DNA of 64,000 nt from Myroides odoratimimus. GTDB lineage: Bacteria > Bacteroidota > Bacteroidia > Flavobacteriales > Flavobacteriaceae. Within the stretch, counting starts at the first letter, position 1. Each line of letters starts with the position of its first letter. The DNA lies in contig NZ_BCMQ01000006.1 of the NCBI RefSeq assembly GCF_001485415.1, positions 186,001-250,000 on the forward strand. The letters run 5' to 3'. Positions 17,830-27,513 of the stretch are shown piece after piece. The notes under the pieces are model-generated. The model was not told the DNA's origin, did not search any database, and was given only the letters and a program-made list of their open reading frames with translations. The position numbers and the translations under genes were made by a program.

Positions 17830-19179
17830 TTACAGAATATCTACTCCTAAATAATTAGCTGGTGTGATTGCTTTAAGTTCAGTTTTAATCGCATCAGATA
17901 CATTTAATGTCTCGATGAAATTATGCATTGATTCTTTATTAATCACTGTATTCGTTCTAGTCAAATCTTTTAATGCTTCATACGGATTAGGGTATCCTTC
18001 TCTTCTTAGAATAGTCTGAATAGCTTCTGCTACTACAGCCCAGTTATTCTCTAAGTCTTGAGCAAACTTATCTGCATTCAGCAATAACTTATTCAATCCT
18101 TTTAATGTAGACTCAAATGCAATAAGCGTATGTCCAAAAGGTACTCCTACATTACGCAACACTGTACTGTCTGTCAAGTCACGTTGAAGACGTGATATCG
18201 GTAACTTAGCAGCTAAATGTTCAAAGATCGCATTAGCAATACCTAAGTTTCCTTCTGAATTTTCGAAGTCAATAGGATTCACTTTATGAGGCATAGCCGA
18301 AGAACCTATCTCTCCTGCCTTAATCTTCTGTTTAAAGTAATCCATCGATACATACGTCCAGATATCTCTATCTAAGTCTATCAGTATCGTGTTTATACGT
18401 TTTAATCCATCGAAGAATGCTGCGAAGTGATCATAGTGCTCTATCTGTGTAGTCGGGAAAGAATGCTTAAGCCCTAAAGTCAATTCTACGAAGTCAGTTC
18501 CAAACTGTTTCCAATCTTGTTTTGGGTAAGCTACATGGTGTGCATTAAAGTTACCTGTAGCACCACCAAATTTAGCAGCAAAAGGTACTTGCTCTAATAA
18601 TGCTAACTGCTGTTCTAAACGCTCCACGAATACGTAAATCTCTTTACCTAGACGTGTAGGAGAAGCAGGCTGACCATGCGTACGTGCCAACATAGGTACA
18701 TCCTTCCACTCTATGCTCAGCTCTTTTAATCTATTGATAACAGTTAGTAAAGATGGTTTATATACATCCTCATACGCTTCTTTAGTCAATAAAGGTATAG
18801 AGGTGTTATTAATATCCTGAGAAGTTAGTCCAAAGTGAATAAACTCTTTATACTCTTCTAACTTTAAAATGTCAAATGCGCTTTTCAGAAAGTACTCTAC
18901 TGCTTTCACATCGTGATTCGTAGTTTTCTCCATCTCCTTGATCCACAAAGCATCTTCTGTGGTAAACTCTTGATACAGTTTACGCAATTCAGGAAAGATA
19001 GAACTTGGGACATTGGCTAATTGAGGGACATTGTGCTCGCATAGAGAAATAAAGTACTCTACTTCTACTAATACTCTGTACTTGATTAATGCTTCTTCTG
19101 AGAAATAATTAGCTAGTGCATTGGTCTTACCTCTATAACGCCCATCGATAGGCGAAATAGCATTTAATTCTGTTAGCAT
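17830..19179 (-). CDS. purB: Adenylosuccinate lyase
   Basis: PurB releases fumarate from SAICAR and from adenylosuccinate, two steps of purine synthesis. The 449-residue protein starts MLTELNAISPIDGRYRGKT and carries TSQDINNTSIPLL, ARTHGQPASPTRLGKE and the fumarase/aspartase signature GSSAMPHKVNPIDFENSEGN. It resembles the longer enterobacterial-type PurB rather than the Bacillus type. It has its own strong promoter and is transcribed alone. Confidence 0.97.
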   Translation of the reverse strand: MLTELNAISPIDGRYRGKTNALANYFSEEALIKYRVLVEVEYFISLCEHNVPQLANVPSSIFPELRKLYQEFTTEDALWIKEMEKTTNHDVKAVEYFLKSAFDILKLEEYKEFIHFGLTSQDINNTSIPLLTKEAYEDVYKPSLLTVINRLKELSIEWKDVPMLARTHGQPASPTRLGKEIYVFVERLEQQLALLEQVPFAAKFGGATGNFNAHHVAYPKQDWKQFGTDFVELTLGLKHSFPTTQIEHYDHFAAFFDGLKRINTILIDLDRDIWTYVSMDYFKQKIKAGEIGSSAMPHKVNPIDFENSEGNLGIANAIFEHLAAKLPISRLQRDLTDSTVLRNVGVPFGHTLIAFESTLKGLNKLLLNADKFAQDLENNWAVVAEAIQTILRREGYPNPYEALKDLTRTNTVINKESMHNFIETLNVSDAIKTELKAITPANYLGVDIL

Positions 19180-19203
19180 ATTTTAGATTGTGTTGTTAAG
19201 ACA

Positions 19204-19233
19204 CAAAGATAAAGCATTCGATACAGAATCAAA
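19204..19233 (-). promoter_or_regulatory. purB promoter
   Basis: On the minus strand, TTTG (19230-19233), 18 bases and TATCTTTG (19204-19211) are a near-perfect match to the Bacteroidota promoter consensus. The box ends 24 bases before the ATG. Confidence 0.8.
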
Positions 19234-19263
19234 GTATCTTAAATAAAAAAGATAGTTGATAGT

Positions 19264-19442
19264 AGGTTTGTTTTTTTGTGATGGTGTTTTTTTGTGATGG
19301 TGTTTTTCTGTAGTTTGCTTACAGCATAGAGTAATGGAAATTAGAGATATGATTAATTGACAGTTGAAGGGTTACAGCTCACGGTTTCACAACTTCACGA
19401 TTTCACAATTTCACAACTTCACGATTTCACAACTTCACAAAA
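19264..19442. repeat. Short tandem repeats upstream of purB
   Basis: Two arrays lie here. The first is two copies of a T-rich GTGATGGTG unit of about 15 bases (about 19268-19304). The second, about 19383-19454, is roughly nine 8-base units of the form YTTCACRA (TTTCACAA, CTTCACGA and so on), the last ones degenerate. The ORF that can be read through the second array repeats SQLHDFT and is not a likely gene. Confidence 0.75.
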
Positions 19443-19544
19443 AGACAACTTCATAGAAACAAAAAAAGATAGCTCATTAGAACTATCTTTTTCTTTATAT
19501 ATTCAGAGCTATAAGCTTTCAGAAATCAGTGTTTTAAGCACAAT

Positions 19545-19607
19545 CTTAATTCTTAATTCTTAATTCTTAATTCTTAATTCTTAATTCTTAATTCTTAATT
19601 CTTAATT
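19545..19607. repeat. Nine perfect tandem copies of CTTAATT
   Basis: The unit CTTAATT is repeated nine times without change (63 bases) and ends 5 bases from the stop codon of the DUF2911 gene. It is a likely variable-number repeat. Confidence 0.92.
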
Positions 19608-19611
19608 AAAA

Positions 19612-20457
19612 TTACTTGCTCCACTCTCTGATAGCGTCTTTATTAATCTTGATATAATCAAGGTTATTCGCTTTCTCTGCTAACTCTAATGCCCATTTGG
19701 CAGTTTCTACAGCGGCTATTTTATCACCTCCTTTAGCTTGGATTTGTGATTTTAAGCGTACAAAGTAATAAGGTATTTTGTCTCCTGATTTCTCAATAGC
19801 CTTATTTACCCAATCTAGAGCTTTTACAAGGTCTTTGTTTGTTAGGTAATAATATTCTGCTGCTCCGTAATAATCAACGATTGTAGGTCCATCAAATGTC
19901 TCCTCAATACTCTGCATTGCCAGTTGATCTGTTGGTACTTTAAAACGAACAGGCACAACTGTCTTCTCCCACATAATCTCTAAGTCCGCGTAGTCTATGT
20001 TCACATTATTCACTGCTACAGTTAATGTCTCGAATTTGCGATCAGAACCAATAGGTTTAACCTTAGTCGATAAAGCTACTTTACTCTCATCCCATTTCTC
20101 TGGTAATCCCCAGTTATTCGTATCTGCATAGAATATTACTTCCCATTCTTCTACTTTAGGAATAGTAAATAATGCATACGATCCTTTCTTTAATTTCTTA
20201 CCGCCTATCTCTACATCATTACCAAAAGTAACTACCGTATTCATATTCGCCCCTGTTCTCCACATTCTTCCATAAGGAACTAAATCACCAAATACTAAAC
20301 GCCCTCTCATATTCGGTCTTGAGTAGTCAATCTTGATATCCGTAAGCCCTACTACTTGATGTGATTCTGCTTTTGTACTTGTAGGTGGAGTGTGAACTTG
20401 TGCTTGTGTACACAGTGCAAACAATGCAAATGATAATGCAACTAAACTTCTTTTCAT
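19612..20457 (-). CDS. Secreted DUF2911 protein with C-terminal TPR-like helices
   Basis: The 281-residue protein has a signal peptide (MKRSLVALSFALFALCTQAQ) and a DUF2911 domain at about residues 25-170, marked by IKIDYSRPNMRGRLVFG, VPYGRMWRTGANMNT and KGSYALFTIPK. The C-terminal 100 residues are helical and TPR-like (AAEYYYLTNKDLVKALDWVNKA). It is a periplasmic or surface protein of unknown function, common in Bacteroidota. A CTTAATT array abuts its 3' end. Confidence 0.85.
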   Translation of the reverse strand: MKRSLVALSFALFALCTQAQVHTPPTSTKAESHQVVGLTDIKIDYSRPNMRGRLVFGDLVPYGRMWRTGANMNTVVTFGNDVEIGGKKLKKGSYALFTIPKVEEWEVIFYADTNNWGLPEKWDESKVALSTKVKPIGSDRKFETLTVAVNNVNIDYADLEIMWEKTVVPVRFKVPTDQLAMQSIEETFDGPTIVDYYGAAEYYYLTNKDLVKALDWVNKAIEKSGDKIPYYFVRLKSQIQAKGGDKIAAVETAKWALELAEKANNLDYIKINKDAIREWSK

Positions 20458-20649
20458 TTTTCTTAGCTTATTTTATACGCTCTAATTAATCATCTAATAT
20501 TCTGAAGAATACATTCTCTATTAGTGATTAACAAAAGGTACTTAAATTAAATATTGTGTTTTGTTTCCTTATTTCAGAAGGTTATCAAATGTATTAACTT
20601 TCTTCTTAAAATTAAATCAAAACACCTTTGTTTTTTTATACCACTACCA

Positions 20650-20680
20650 TAAAAAAAGCCACGTGAACTCACGTGGCTTC
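20650..20680 (-). terminator. Terminator of tilS-dsbD
   Basis: AAGCCACGTGA (20656-20666) pairs with TCACGTGGCTT (20669-20679); a T run follows on the minus strand. Confidence 0.85.
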
Positions 20681-20701
20681 TCTTAAAATATAATCGTAAC
20701 G

Positions 20702-22687
20702 TTATTTTACTTTATTAATACCGCTCTCTAACCAAGCTTTATACTCTGGTGCGTCTGGCATATAACCAACAGCTTCATTTAAGCGATTACCTTCTTTATC
20801 TAATACGATATAGTAAGGCTGTGCATTCGCTTGGTAATGTTTCATTTGGAAATCACTCCATTTATTACCAATTGTTTTTATCTTCTTACCTGTAGTTTCC
20901 GAAACGTATTGTTCGTTCTCAGGCAACTCTTTCTTATCATCTACATATAATGAAATTAAAACAACTTCATTTTTTAAGATAGATAATACTTCTGCTTCTG
21001 ACCATACATAATCTTCCATCTTACGACAGTTCACACATGCAAAACCTGTGAAGTCAAGTAAGACTGGTTTGTTTACAGATTTAGCATAAGCCATACCTTT
21101 CTCGTAATCTGTAAAAGCAATAATATCATGTGCTCCAAGTTTAGCTCCGTCTGGAATAGCAGTAGCTACTCCTCCTCCGTTACCACCTTTTCCGCCAATA
21201 CCATAAGGACTTTCTGAATACGTCATCGGTGGAGGGAAACCTGAGATAATCTTAAGTGGTGCTCCCCATAGACCTGGTATCATATAAATCGTAAATACAG
21301 ATACTAATAAAGCCATAAATAATCTTCCTACTGATATACTATCTGTAGGACTATCATGAGGTAACCTAATCTTTCCTAATAAATATAACGCCCATGCTCC
21401 AAAGATAGCAATCCAGATCGCCAAGAAAACTTCCCTTTCTAACCAATGCGCTTGTAATACAAGGTCTGCATTAGACAAGAATTTAAATGCTAAAGCTAAC
21501 TCTAAGAATCCTAAAGATACTTTCACAGTATTTAACCATCCTCCTGAACGTGGCATAGAGTTTAACCATCCTGGGAACATAGCGAATAACATAAATGGTA
21601 ATGCTAATGCTAGAGAGAACCCTAACATTCCTACGATAGGTGCTATACCTCCTTTAGATGCTGCTTCTACTAATAGTGTTCCTACGATAGGCCCTGTACA
21701 TGAGAATGATACTATAGCAAGTGCTAATGCCATAAATAAGATTCCTATGATACCTCCTCTGTCTGCTTGAGAATCTACTTTATTAGCCCATGAGTTAGGT
21801 AACATAATCTCGAACGCTCCTAAGAACGATGTAGCGAATATCACTAACAATAAAAAGAAGATAATATTAAAATACACATTCGTAGAAAGTGCGTTTAATG
21901 AATCTGCTCCAAATATTGCAGTCACTATCGTTCCTAATACTACATAGATAAGGATGATAGATAATCCATAGATAATTGCATTCTTAATTCCCTTCGCTCT
22001 AGTCTTAGACTGTTTAGTAAAGAAACTCACTGTCATTGGAATCATTGGGAATACACATGGTGTAAGTAATGCTGCAAACCCTGATAAGAAGGCTAAGAAG
22101 AAAATAGTAAACAATCCTTTTTTCTCTTCTTTAGTATTTCCTGTTGTAGCTACTGTTGTATCCGTTGTATCACTGTCCTTTTTAGTATCTACAGCAGTAG
22201 TTGCTAAATCTTCGAAGTTCTTTACTTCCTTGGTTTCAAGTGTCTTTAAATCATAAACAAATAAGTTACTCTGGCTAATACACATTTCATCACATACCTG
22301 ATAAGCTAATTCTACTTGGATAGTTTCCACAGTAGGATTGGTTATCTTAATGTCTTGAACTAGTTTAGCAGAGTCTACGAAGTAGATTTCATCCACACCA
22401 AAGACATCATTAAATGAAGTCTTTGTTTCACTCTCCTTTGCCTTACCCTCTAAAGTATAATTTCCCTCTTGATTATTATAAATAAACTCTAAAGGCAAAG
22501 AACCTCCTTCTGGGTTATATTGGGAGTATAAATGCCAGTTCTTTTCTATTACAGCATCCCAAGTAATGGTATATTCTGTATCAGACTTTTTCTCAATTTT
22601 AGATTGCCATTTAGCAGGATTAGTAATCTGAGCCTGCACTGATATAAATGACAATAAAAAAAGTAGCAAATAAGCTAATTTTCTCAT
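20702..22687 (-). CDS. dsbD: Protein-disulfide reductase DsbD
   Basis: DsbD carries electrons from cytoplasmic thioredoxin across the membrane to periplasmic thiol proteins. The 661-residue protein has a signal peptide, an N-terminal immunoglobulin-like domain (about 20-150, with the pair in YQVCDEMCISQ), a DsbD membrane domain of about eight helices with SGFAALLTPCVFPMIP and SFSCTGPIVG holding its two cysteines, and a C-terminal thioredoxin domain with FTGFACVNCRKMEDYVW. All three expected cysteine pairs are present. It overlaps tilS by 4 bases (ATGA). Confidence 0.95.
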   Translation of the reverse strand: MRKLAYLLLFLLSFISVQAQITNPAKWQSKIEKKSDTEYTITWDAVIEKNWHLYSQYNPEGGSLPLEFIYNNQEGNYTLEGKAKESETKTSFNDVFGVDEIYFVDSAKLVQDIKITNPTVETIQVELAYQVCDEMCISQSNLFVYDLKTLETKEVKNFEDLATTAVDTKKDSDTTDTTVATTGNTKEEKKGLFTIFFLAFLSGFAALLTPCVFPMIPMTVSFFTKQSKTRAKGIKNAIIYGLSIILIYVVLGTIVTAIFGADSLNALSTNVYFNIIFFLLLVIFATSFLGAFEIMLPNSWANKVDSQADRGGIIGILFMALALAIVSFSCTGPIVGTLLVEAASKGGIAPIVGMLGFSLALALPFMLFAMFPGWLNSMPRSGGWLNTVKVSLGFLELALAFKFLSNADLVLQAHWLEREVFLAIWIAIFGAWALYLLGKIRLPHDSPTDSISVGRLFMALLVSVFTIYMIPGLWGAPLKIISGFPPPMTYSESPYGIGGKGGNGGGVATAIPDGAKLGAHDIIAFTDYEKGMAYAKSVNKPVLLDFTGFACVNCRKMEDYVWSEAEVLSILKNEVVLISLYVDDKKELPENEQYVSETTGKKIKTIGNKWSDFQMKHYQANAQPYYIVLDKEGNRLNEAVGYMPDAPEYKAWLESGINKVK

Positions 22688-24003
22688 AGATTAATTTGAA
22701 TTTTAATAATGTTTGTTGTTGTATCTTTTATCTTAAATCGTTCATCCATTCGACTACCGATAACCCATACAATCTTATTTTCTGAACATAAAAGCCAAGT
22801 ATTCTCTTTATCAAATAGACTAAACTTCTCGTCTTTAAAAAACTTACTCACTTTCTTTGTTCCCTTCATCCCAAATGGGATAAATCTATCTCCACTTCGA
22901 TATTTACGTATAGTCAATGGAAAAGTCAATAAATCCCCATCTACATAAATGGTCGAAGCATCACTTGTTAACTGTTTTTCTTCATAAGGTGTTATACTAA
23001 TCGTTAGTGGTTGGGTTAATGTTTGTTTGTTCTCTAATAAATATATTTGTTCTTTATTCTCTTTTTCTTGTGGAAGAGGTTTTATTATAAACTCTCCTCT
23101 ATTCTTCAACAGTACATGAGTAGGCGAATAAATCATCTTACCTGATGCTCCATTAATTAAATCTTCGATATCAGACCAAGCCGTAAATCCTAAAGGAGAT
23201 AACCACTTATACAAATATGCTTTAGGTGAAGAAAGACTTTTTAACTGCTCTAAGTTAATACTTATCTCCTCACCGTCATGTTCTGTAACTACCTGACTGT
23301 AATAATATTTACTAGCATCTTCACTCAAATCTACTGACTGCTGCAAATACTCCATTGTCTGTAAAAAAGACTGACAAAAATGTTCATTCGTCTCTTTTAG
23401 AAGTGGCAATATATTCCTACGAATTTTATTACGCAAATATTTTGTCTGACTATTTGTTATATCTTCTCTCCAAGTAATCTGATTCTCTTCTGCATAATGA
23501 GCGATATCCTCTCTAGTAAATGGCAATATTGGTCTTCTGATGTAGCCATTTCTAGCTGGTATTCCTAATAACCCTTCTATACCCGTACCTCTAGATAAAT
23601 TAATCAAGAAAGTCTCCATAGAATCATCTAAGTGATGAGCGGTTAATAGATAGGTCTTCTTCTGTTGTGTAGCTAGTTCTCTAAACCAATCATATCGCAA
23701 TTCTCTAGCTGCAATCTGTATAGACACCTTGTGCTCTGTGGCATATTGTACTGTATCAAACTCTGCAACAAAAACTGGAATGCTTAACTCCTCTCCTAAT
23801 TGTTCTACAAACTCTTGGTCACCATTACTATCTTCTCCTCTTAAATGGAAGTTACAATGTGCTATCGTTATGTCTAGTCCTAACTTATGACATAAATGCA
23901 CTAAAACGATACTATCTATCCCTCCACTTACTGCAAGTAATAATGGCTCTTCTAATAACTCTCTGAAGTTATTCTCTATATGTAATTTAAACTGATTAAA
24001 CAT
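22684..24003 (-). CDS. tilS: tRNA(Ile)-lysidine synthase
   Basis: TilS converts the wobble cytidine of tRNA-Ile(CAU) to lysidine, so that AUA is read as Ile. The 439-residue protein has the ATP pyrophosphatase loop LLAVSGGIDSIVLVHLC near its start, CNFHLRGEDSNGDQEFV, LLTAHHLDDSMETFLINL and a C-terminal TilS domain with KYRSGDRFIPFGMKGTKKVS. It is followed directly by dsbD in a coupled operon. Confidence 0.95.
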   Translation of the reverse strand: MFNQFKLHIENNFRELLEEPLLLAVSGGIDSIVLVHLCHKLGLDITIAHCNFHLRGEDSNGDQEFVEQLGEELSIPVFVAEFDTVQYATEHKVSIQIAARELRYDWFRELATQQKKTYLLTAHHLDDSMETFLINLSRGTGIEGLLGIPARNGYIRRPILPFTREDIAHYAEENQITWREDITNSQTKYLRNKIRRNILPLLKETNEHFCQSFLQTMEYLQQSVDLSEDASKYYYSQVVTEHDGEEISINLEQLKSLSSPKAYLYKWLSPLGFTAWSDIEDLINGASGKMIYSPTHVLLKNRGEFIIKPLPQEKENKEQIYLLENKQTLTQPLTISITPYEEKQLTSDASTIYVDGDLLTFPLTIRKYRSGDRFIPFGMKGTKKVSKFFKDEKFSLFDKENTWLLCSENKIVWVIGSRMDERFKIKDTTTNIIKIQINL

Positions 24004-24133
24004 CTTCTAGTAAAGTCAACAAAGTAACTAAAATAATTTAATTACTTTCTCCTTATTTATGTTTTTTTAACCTAGATTAAGACTTTTTCCTTCTTTTTTA
24101 AATGATATTTTATAGCAAATAAAATAAAGCAAA

Positions 24134-24164
24134 TAAAAAAAGCCTCATCTAACAATGAGGCTTT
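24134..24164 (-). terminator. Terminator after rluD-type gene
   Basis: AAAGCCTCAT (24139-24148) pairs with ATGAGGCTTT (24155-24164), with an A run that becomes T on the minus strand. Confidence 0.85.
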
Positions 24165-24179
24165 GATATCTTAAATTAA

Positions 24180-25235
24180 CTATAATCCATCTACTTTATT
24201 TCCAAAATTAGAAGCTTGTGCGTATGTTCTCCATTTTTCAATACATTCTACCATATCTGTAGGTATCTCAGAGTCAAACCTCATTCTTTCTTTAGTTATA
24301 GGATGTGTAAATCCTAGTGTTTTAGCATGTAGAGCTTGTCTAGGTAAAACAGCAAAACAATTATCTACGAACTGTTTATATTTGGTAAATGTCGTTCCCT
24401 TAAGAATTAAGTTACCTCCATAACGTTCATCGTTAAACAGCGTATGTCCAATATGTTTCATGTGAACACGTATCTGATGCGTACGACCTGTCTCTAGACG
24501 ACAAGATACTAAAGTAACATATCCTAAGCGCTCAAGTACTTTATAATGCGTCACAGCCCATTTCCCCATACTCTCATCATCAAAGGCAGCCATCTGCATT
24601 CTATCTTTGACGTGACGGCCGATATAGCTCTCTATCGTACCTTCATCTTCTTCTACATTCCCCCATACCATAGCGACATACTCACGCTCAGATGTCTTTT
24701 CTGCAAATTGCTTTTGCAGTTCGGTCATTGCCCATTCTGTCTTTGCTACTACTAACAGACCACTAGTATCTTTATCAATACGGTGGACCAATCCTGGTCT
24801 TTCACTACTATTTAGGGGTAAATTCTCAAAGTGATATGCTAAAGCATTTACTAGAGTTCCTGTATAGTTACCATGTCCTGGGTGTACTACTAGTCCTGCT
24901 GGTTTATTCACTACTAATAATGAATCATCTTCATATACTATATCAAGAGGAATATTCTCTGGTATAATGATATTTTCGAATGGTGGTTGTTTCATCAACA
25001 CACGCACCACATCATTAGCTTTTACTTTGTGATTTGATTTTACAGGTATATCATTCACGAATATATTTCCATTAGTAGCTGCTTGTTGTATTTTATTACG
25101 TGTAGCATTCTCTACTAAGTTCATTAAAAACTTATCCACTCTTAAAGGAGCTTGTCCTTTCCCTGCTTCAAATCTATAATGCTCAAATAACTCACCTTCT
25201 AAGTCATCGAACATTTCTACATTATCTTCTTGCAT
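24180..25235 (-). CDS. RluD-family 23S rRNA pseudouridine synthase
   Basis: The 351-residue protein has an N-terminal S4 RNA-binding domain (about 25-95, RVDKFLMNLVENATRNKIQ). The RluA/RluD catalytic domain follows, with NKPAGLVVHPGHGN, GLVHRIDKDTSGLLVVAKT (catalytic Asp in HRID) and CRLETGRTHQIRVHMKHIG. It most likely makes the pseudouridines of helix 69, as RluD does. It is 18 bases downstream of the PASTA gene in one operon. Confidence 0.92.
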   Translation of the reverse strand: MQEDNVEMFDDLEGELFEHYRFEAGKGQAPLRVDKFLMNLVENATRNKIQQAATNGNIFVNDIPVKSNHKVKANDVVRVLMKQPPFENIIIPENIPLDIVYEDDSLLVVNKPAGLVVHPGHGNYTGTLVNALAYHFENLPLNSSERPGLVHRIDKDTSGLLVVAKTEWAMTELQKQFAEKTSEREYVAMVWGNVEEDEGTIESYIGRHVKDRMQMAAFDDESMGKWAVTHYKVLERLGYVTLVSCRLETGRTHQIRVHMKHIGHTLFNDERYGGNLILKGTTFTKYKQFVDNCFAVLPRQALHAKTLGFTHPITKERMRFDSEIPTDMVECIEKWRTYAQASNFGNKVDGL

Positions 25236-25253
25236 TAATCTTATTTAAATCTT

Positions 25254-25889
25254 TTAAAAATCAAATTCACTAGAATTACTAGAATTGCCATTCGCATCTT
25301 CGATAGCTGGCGCTACGTCAAGCTCTTCTTCTGAGTAACCCGCTCTACCATCTCCTAAAACAAAGTCAATTCTAGAGTCTTTTGCTATTTTGTCCCCTTC
25401 ATTTAAGACTTTACCTTTTTGATAAACTTTAAGCACAACATCCTTTCCAATGAAAGTCTGGTATGTAATCGTTCCTTCTTTTAAACCTAATGACTTAATA
25501 GTCGCTAAGGCCTGACGGTAAGTTAATTCTTCAAGCTTTGGCAATTTTACATTACCATAACCCGATGCATTAATCTTCACATATATCTTTCTATTCGTTT
25601 TCACACCCGTCTTCGGAGCAGGGTCCTGCTCTACAATACTTAACGGAGGGAAATCTTTATCATAATCAAGTGTATCTAATACGACCATGTTCAACTCGTT
25701 TTTCTCTAACAGTTGTAATGCCTGGTCGGTATCTAACTTAATTAAACTTGGTACTTCTATCTTTTCTCCATGATTAGTCGTATGTGCCAACCACTTAAGC
25801 GCTAAGAACACACCTAGTATAACGATTACGACTGCACTCGCTAAGGAAATAAAAAAGGCTCTACTTTTTAGAAAATCCATTAATTTCAT
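25254..25889 (-). CDS. Membrane-anchored PASTA-domain protein
   Basis: The 211-residue protein has a short cytoplasmic tail, one membrane helix (about residues 11-31) and two to three PASTA repeats outside (EVPSLIKLDTDQALQLLEKN, then KLPKLEELTYRQALATIKSL, then a partial third). No kinase or transpeptidase domain is attached. PASTA domains bind peptidoglycan or precursors in other proteins. The ddl gene, encoding D-Ala-D-Ala ligase, is divergent next door, which fits a wall-related role. A -7 box TATCTTTG lies at 25906-25913. Confidence 0.85.
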   Translation of the reverse strand: MKLMDFLKSRAFFISLASAVVIVILGVFLALKWLAHTTNHGEKIEVPSLIKLDTDQALQLLEKNELNMVVLDTLDYDKDFPPLSIVEQDPAPKTGVKTNRKIYVKINASGYGNVKLPKLEELTYRQALATIKSLGLKEGTITYQTFIGKDVVLKVYQKGKVLNEGDKIAKDSRIDFVLGDGRAGYSEEELDVAPAIEDANGNSSNSSEFDF

Positions 25890-26013
25890 ATCTACTTATT
25901 TTGAGCAAAGATATAAAATCGAAAACATTTTTTGTTTCTATGTTTTATTATAAATTTGTTTTGAACAAATACAAACTAGTAATTCATACTAATGTATTAA
26001 AATTTAGCTCTAT

Positions 26014-26994
26014 ATGAAGCACGTAGCAGTAATTATGGGGGGATATTCTAGTGAATACAAAATCTCATTGACAAGTGGTAAAGTGGTATGCGATACACTA
26101 GACCGATCTAAGTATATTCCTTACCCAGTACATATATTTGAAAACAAATGGGTATATGTAGATGATAACAATGATGAATTCCCTATTGATAAAAATGACT
26201 TTTCGGTAAACTATAAAGGAAATAAAATCACTTTTGATGTTGTATTTAACGCTATACACGGTACTCCTGGAGAAGATGGATTAATGCAAGCTTATTTCTC
26301 TCTTATCGGAATGCCTCATACCTCATGTGACTATTACCAAGCTGCTTTAACGATGAATAAAAGAGATATGCTTTCGGTATTAAAACCGTTTGGTATTAAA
26401 ACAGCTATCTCTTATTATCTAAATGAAGGAGATGTTATCAATACTGAAGAAATTATTCAACGTGTTGGGTTGCCTTGTTTTGTGAAACCAAATAGATCTG
26501 GTTCTAGCTTTGGTATCTCTAAAGCAAAAACAACAGAGGAATTACTTACTGCCATAGACGTAGCTTATAAAGAAGATAACGAGATTATAATCGAAAGTTT
26601 TTTAAATGGTACTGAGGTATCTGTTGGGGTTATTGACTATCAAGGAGAGATAAAAGTACTACCTATGACAGAGATAGTTTCTGAAAACGATTTCTTTGAC
26701 TACGAAGCAAAATACTTAGGTAAATCTCAAGAGATAACTCCTGCTAGAATAGATGATAAAGTTAAAGATAAAGTAGCAGATATAGCTAGTAGAGTCTATA
26801 CAATTTTAAATATGCAAGGCTTCTCTCGCAGTGAATTCATCATAGTGGATGGAGTTCCATTTTTATTAGAAATGAATACTGTACCAGGTTTAACGAACGA
26901 AAGTATTCTACCACAACAAGCAAAAGCGGCTAATATTGCCCTAGCTGACTTGTTTGACAATGCAATTGTTTTAGCTTTGCAGAAAGCAAATTAA
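26014..26994 (+). CDS. ddl: D-alanine--D-alanine ligase
   Basis: Ddl joins two D-Ala with ATP to make the peptidoglycan dipeptide precursor. The 326-residue ATP-grasp protein has the N-terminal VAVIMGGYSSEYKISLTSG loop, HGTPGEDGLMQAYFSLIGMPH, LPCFVKPNRSGSSFGISK, and the metal-binding end SEFIIVDGVPFLLEMNTVPG. It is followed by coaD after 11 bases. Confidence 0.96.
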   Translation: MKHVAVIMGGYSSEYKISLTSGKVVCDTLDRSKYIPYPVHIFENKWVYVDDNNDEFPIDKNDFSVNYKGNKITFDVVFNAIHGTPGEDGLMQAYFSLIGMPHTSCDYYQAALTMNKRDMLSVLKPFGIKTAISYYLNEGDVINTEEIIQRVGLPCFVKPNRSGSSFGISKAKTTEELLTAIDVAYKEDNEIIIESFLNGTEVSVGVIDYQGEIKVLPMTEIVSENDFFDYEAKYLGKSQEITPARIDDKVKDKVADIASRVYTILNMQGFSRSEFIIVDGVPFLLEMNTVPGLTNESILPQQAKAANIALADLFDNAIVLALQKAN

Positions 26995-27005
26995 TTTTAG
27001 ATACC

Positions 27006-27458
27006 ATGAGAAGAGCAGTTTTACCAGGTTCTTTTGACCCTATTACAAATGGCCATTACGATATTATCCAAAGAGCATTACCTCTATTTGATGAGATTAT
27101 TGTTGCTATCGGAGTAAACTCAGATAAAAAATATATGTTTTCACTAGAAGACAGAAAGCGCTTTATAGAAGAGACATTTAAAGATGAGCCTAAAATTAAA
27201 GTAGCTACTTACGAAGGATTAACTACTGATTTCTGTTTTAAAGTAGGAGCACAGTTCATTCTTAGAGGACTAAGAAACCCAGCTGACTTCGAGTTTGAAA
27301 AAGCAATTGCACATACAAACCGTTTCTTGACAAAAATAGAAACTGTCTTTTTACTAACAGCAGCGAGTACTTCATTTATTAGCTCTAGTATAGTGAGAGA
27401 TGTTATCCGTAATAAAGGAGACTATTCTAAACTAGTCCCTCCTACTGTAAAATTCTAA
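27006..27458 (+). CDS. coaD: Pantetheine-phosphate adenylyltransferase
   Basis: CoaD makes dephospho-CoA from 4'-phosphopantetheine and ATP. The 150-residue protein has the nucleotidyltransferase signature GSFDPITNGHYDII near its start, RGLRNPADFEFE and the SSIVRDVIRNKGD end. It is normal length and lies in a two-gene operon with ddl. Confidence 0.96.
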   Translation: MRRAVLPGSFDPITNGHYDIIQRALPLFDEIIVAIGVNSDKKYMFSLEDRKRFIEETFKDEPKIKVATYEGLTTDFCFKVGAQFILRGLRNPADFEFEKAIAHTNRFLTKIETVFLLTAASTSFISSSIVRDVIRNKGDYSKLVPPTVKF

Positions 27459-27474
27459 TCCAATATAGAATCTA

Positions 27475-27510
27475 AAAAAGCCTATCTAAATCGATTTAGA
27501 TAGGCTTTTT
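27475..27510. terminator. Perfect 36-base palindromic terminator
   Basis: The whole stretch is its own reverse complement (18-bp arms centred on TCGA at 27491-27494, outer A5 and T5). It is shared by the convergent coaD and NUDIX genes. Confidence 0.9.
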
Positions 27511-27513
27511 AAA

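Noticed and set aside
19357..19563. A 68-codon ORF with repeated SQLHDFT
   Set aside because: It is a translation of the 8-base tandem repeat and has no independent sign of coding.
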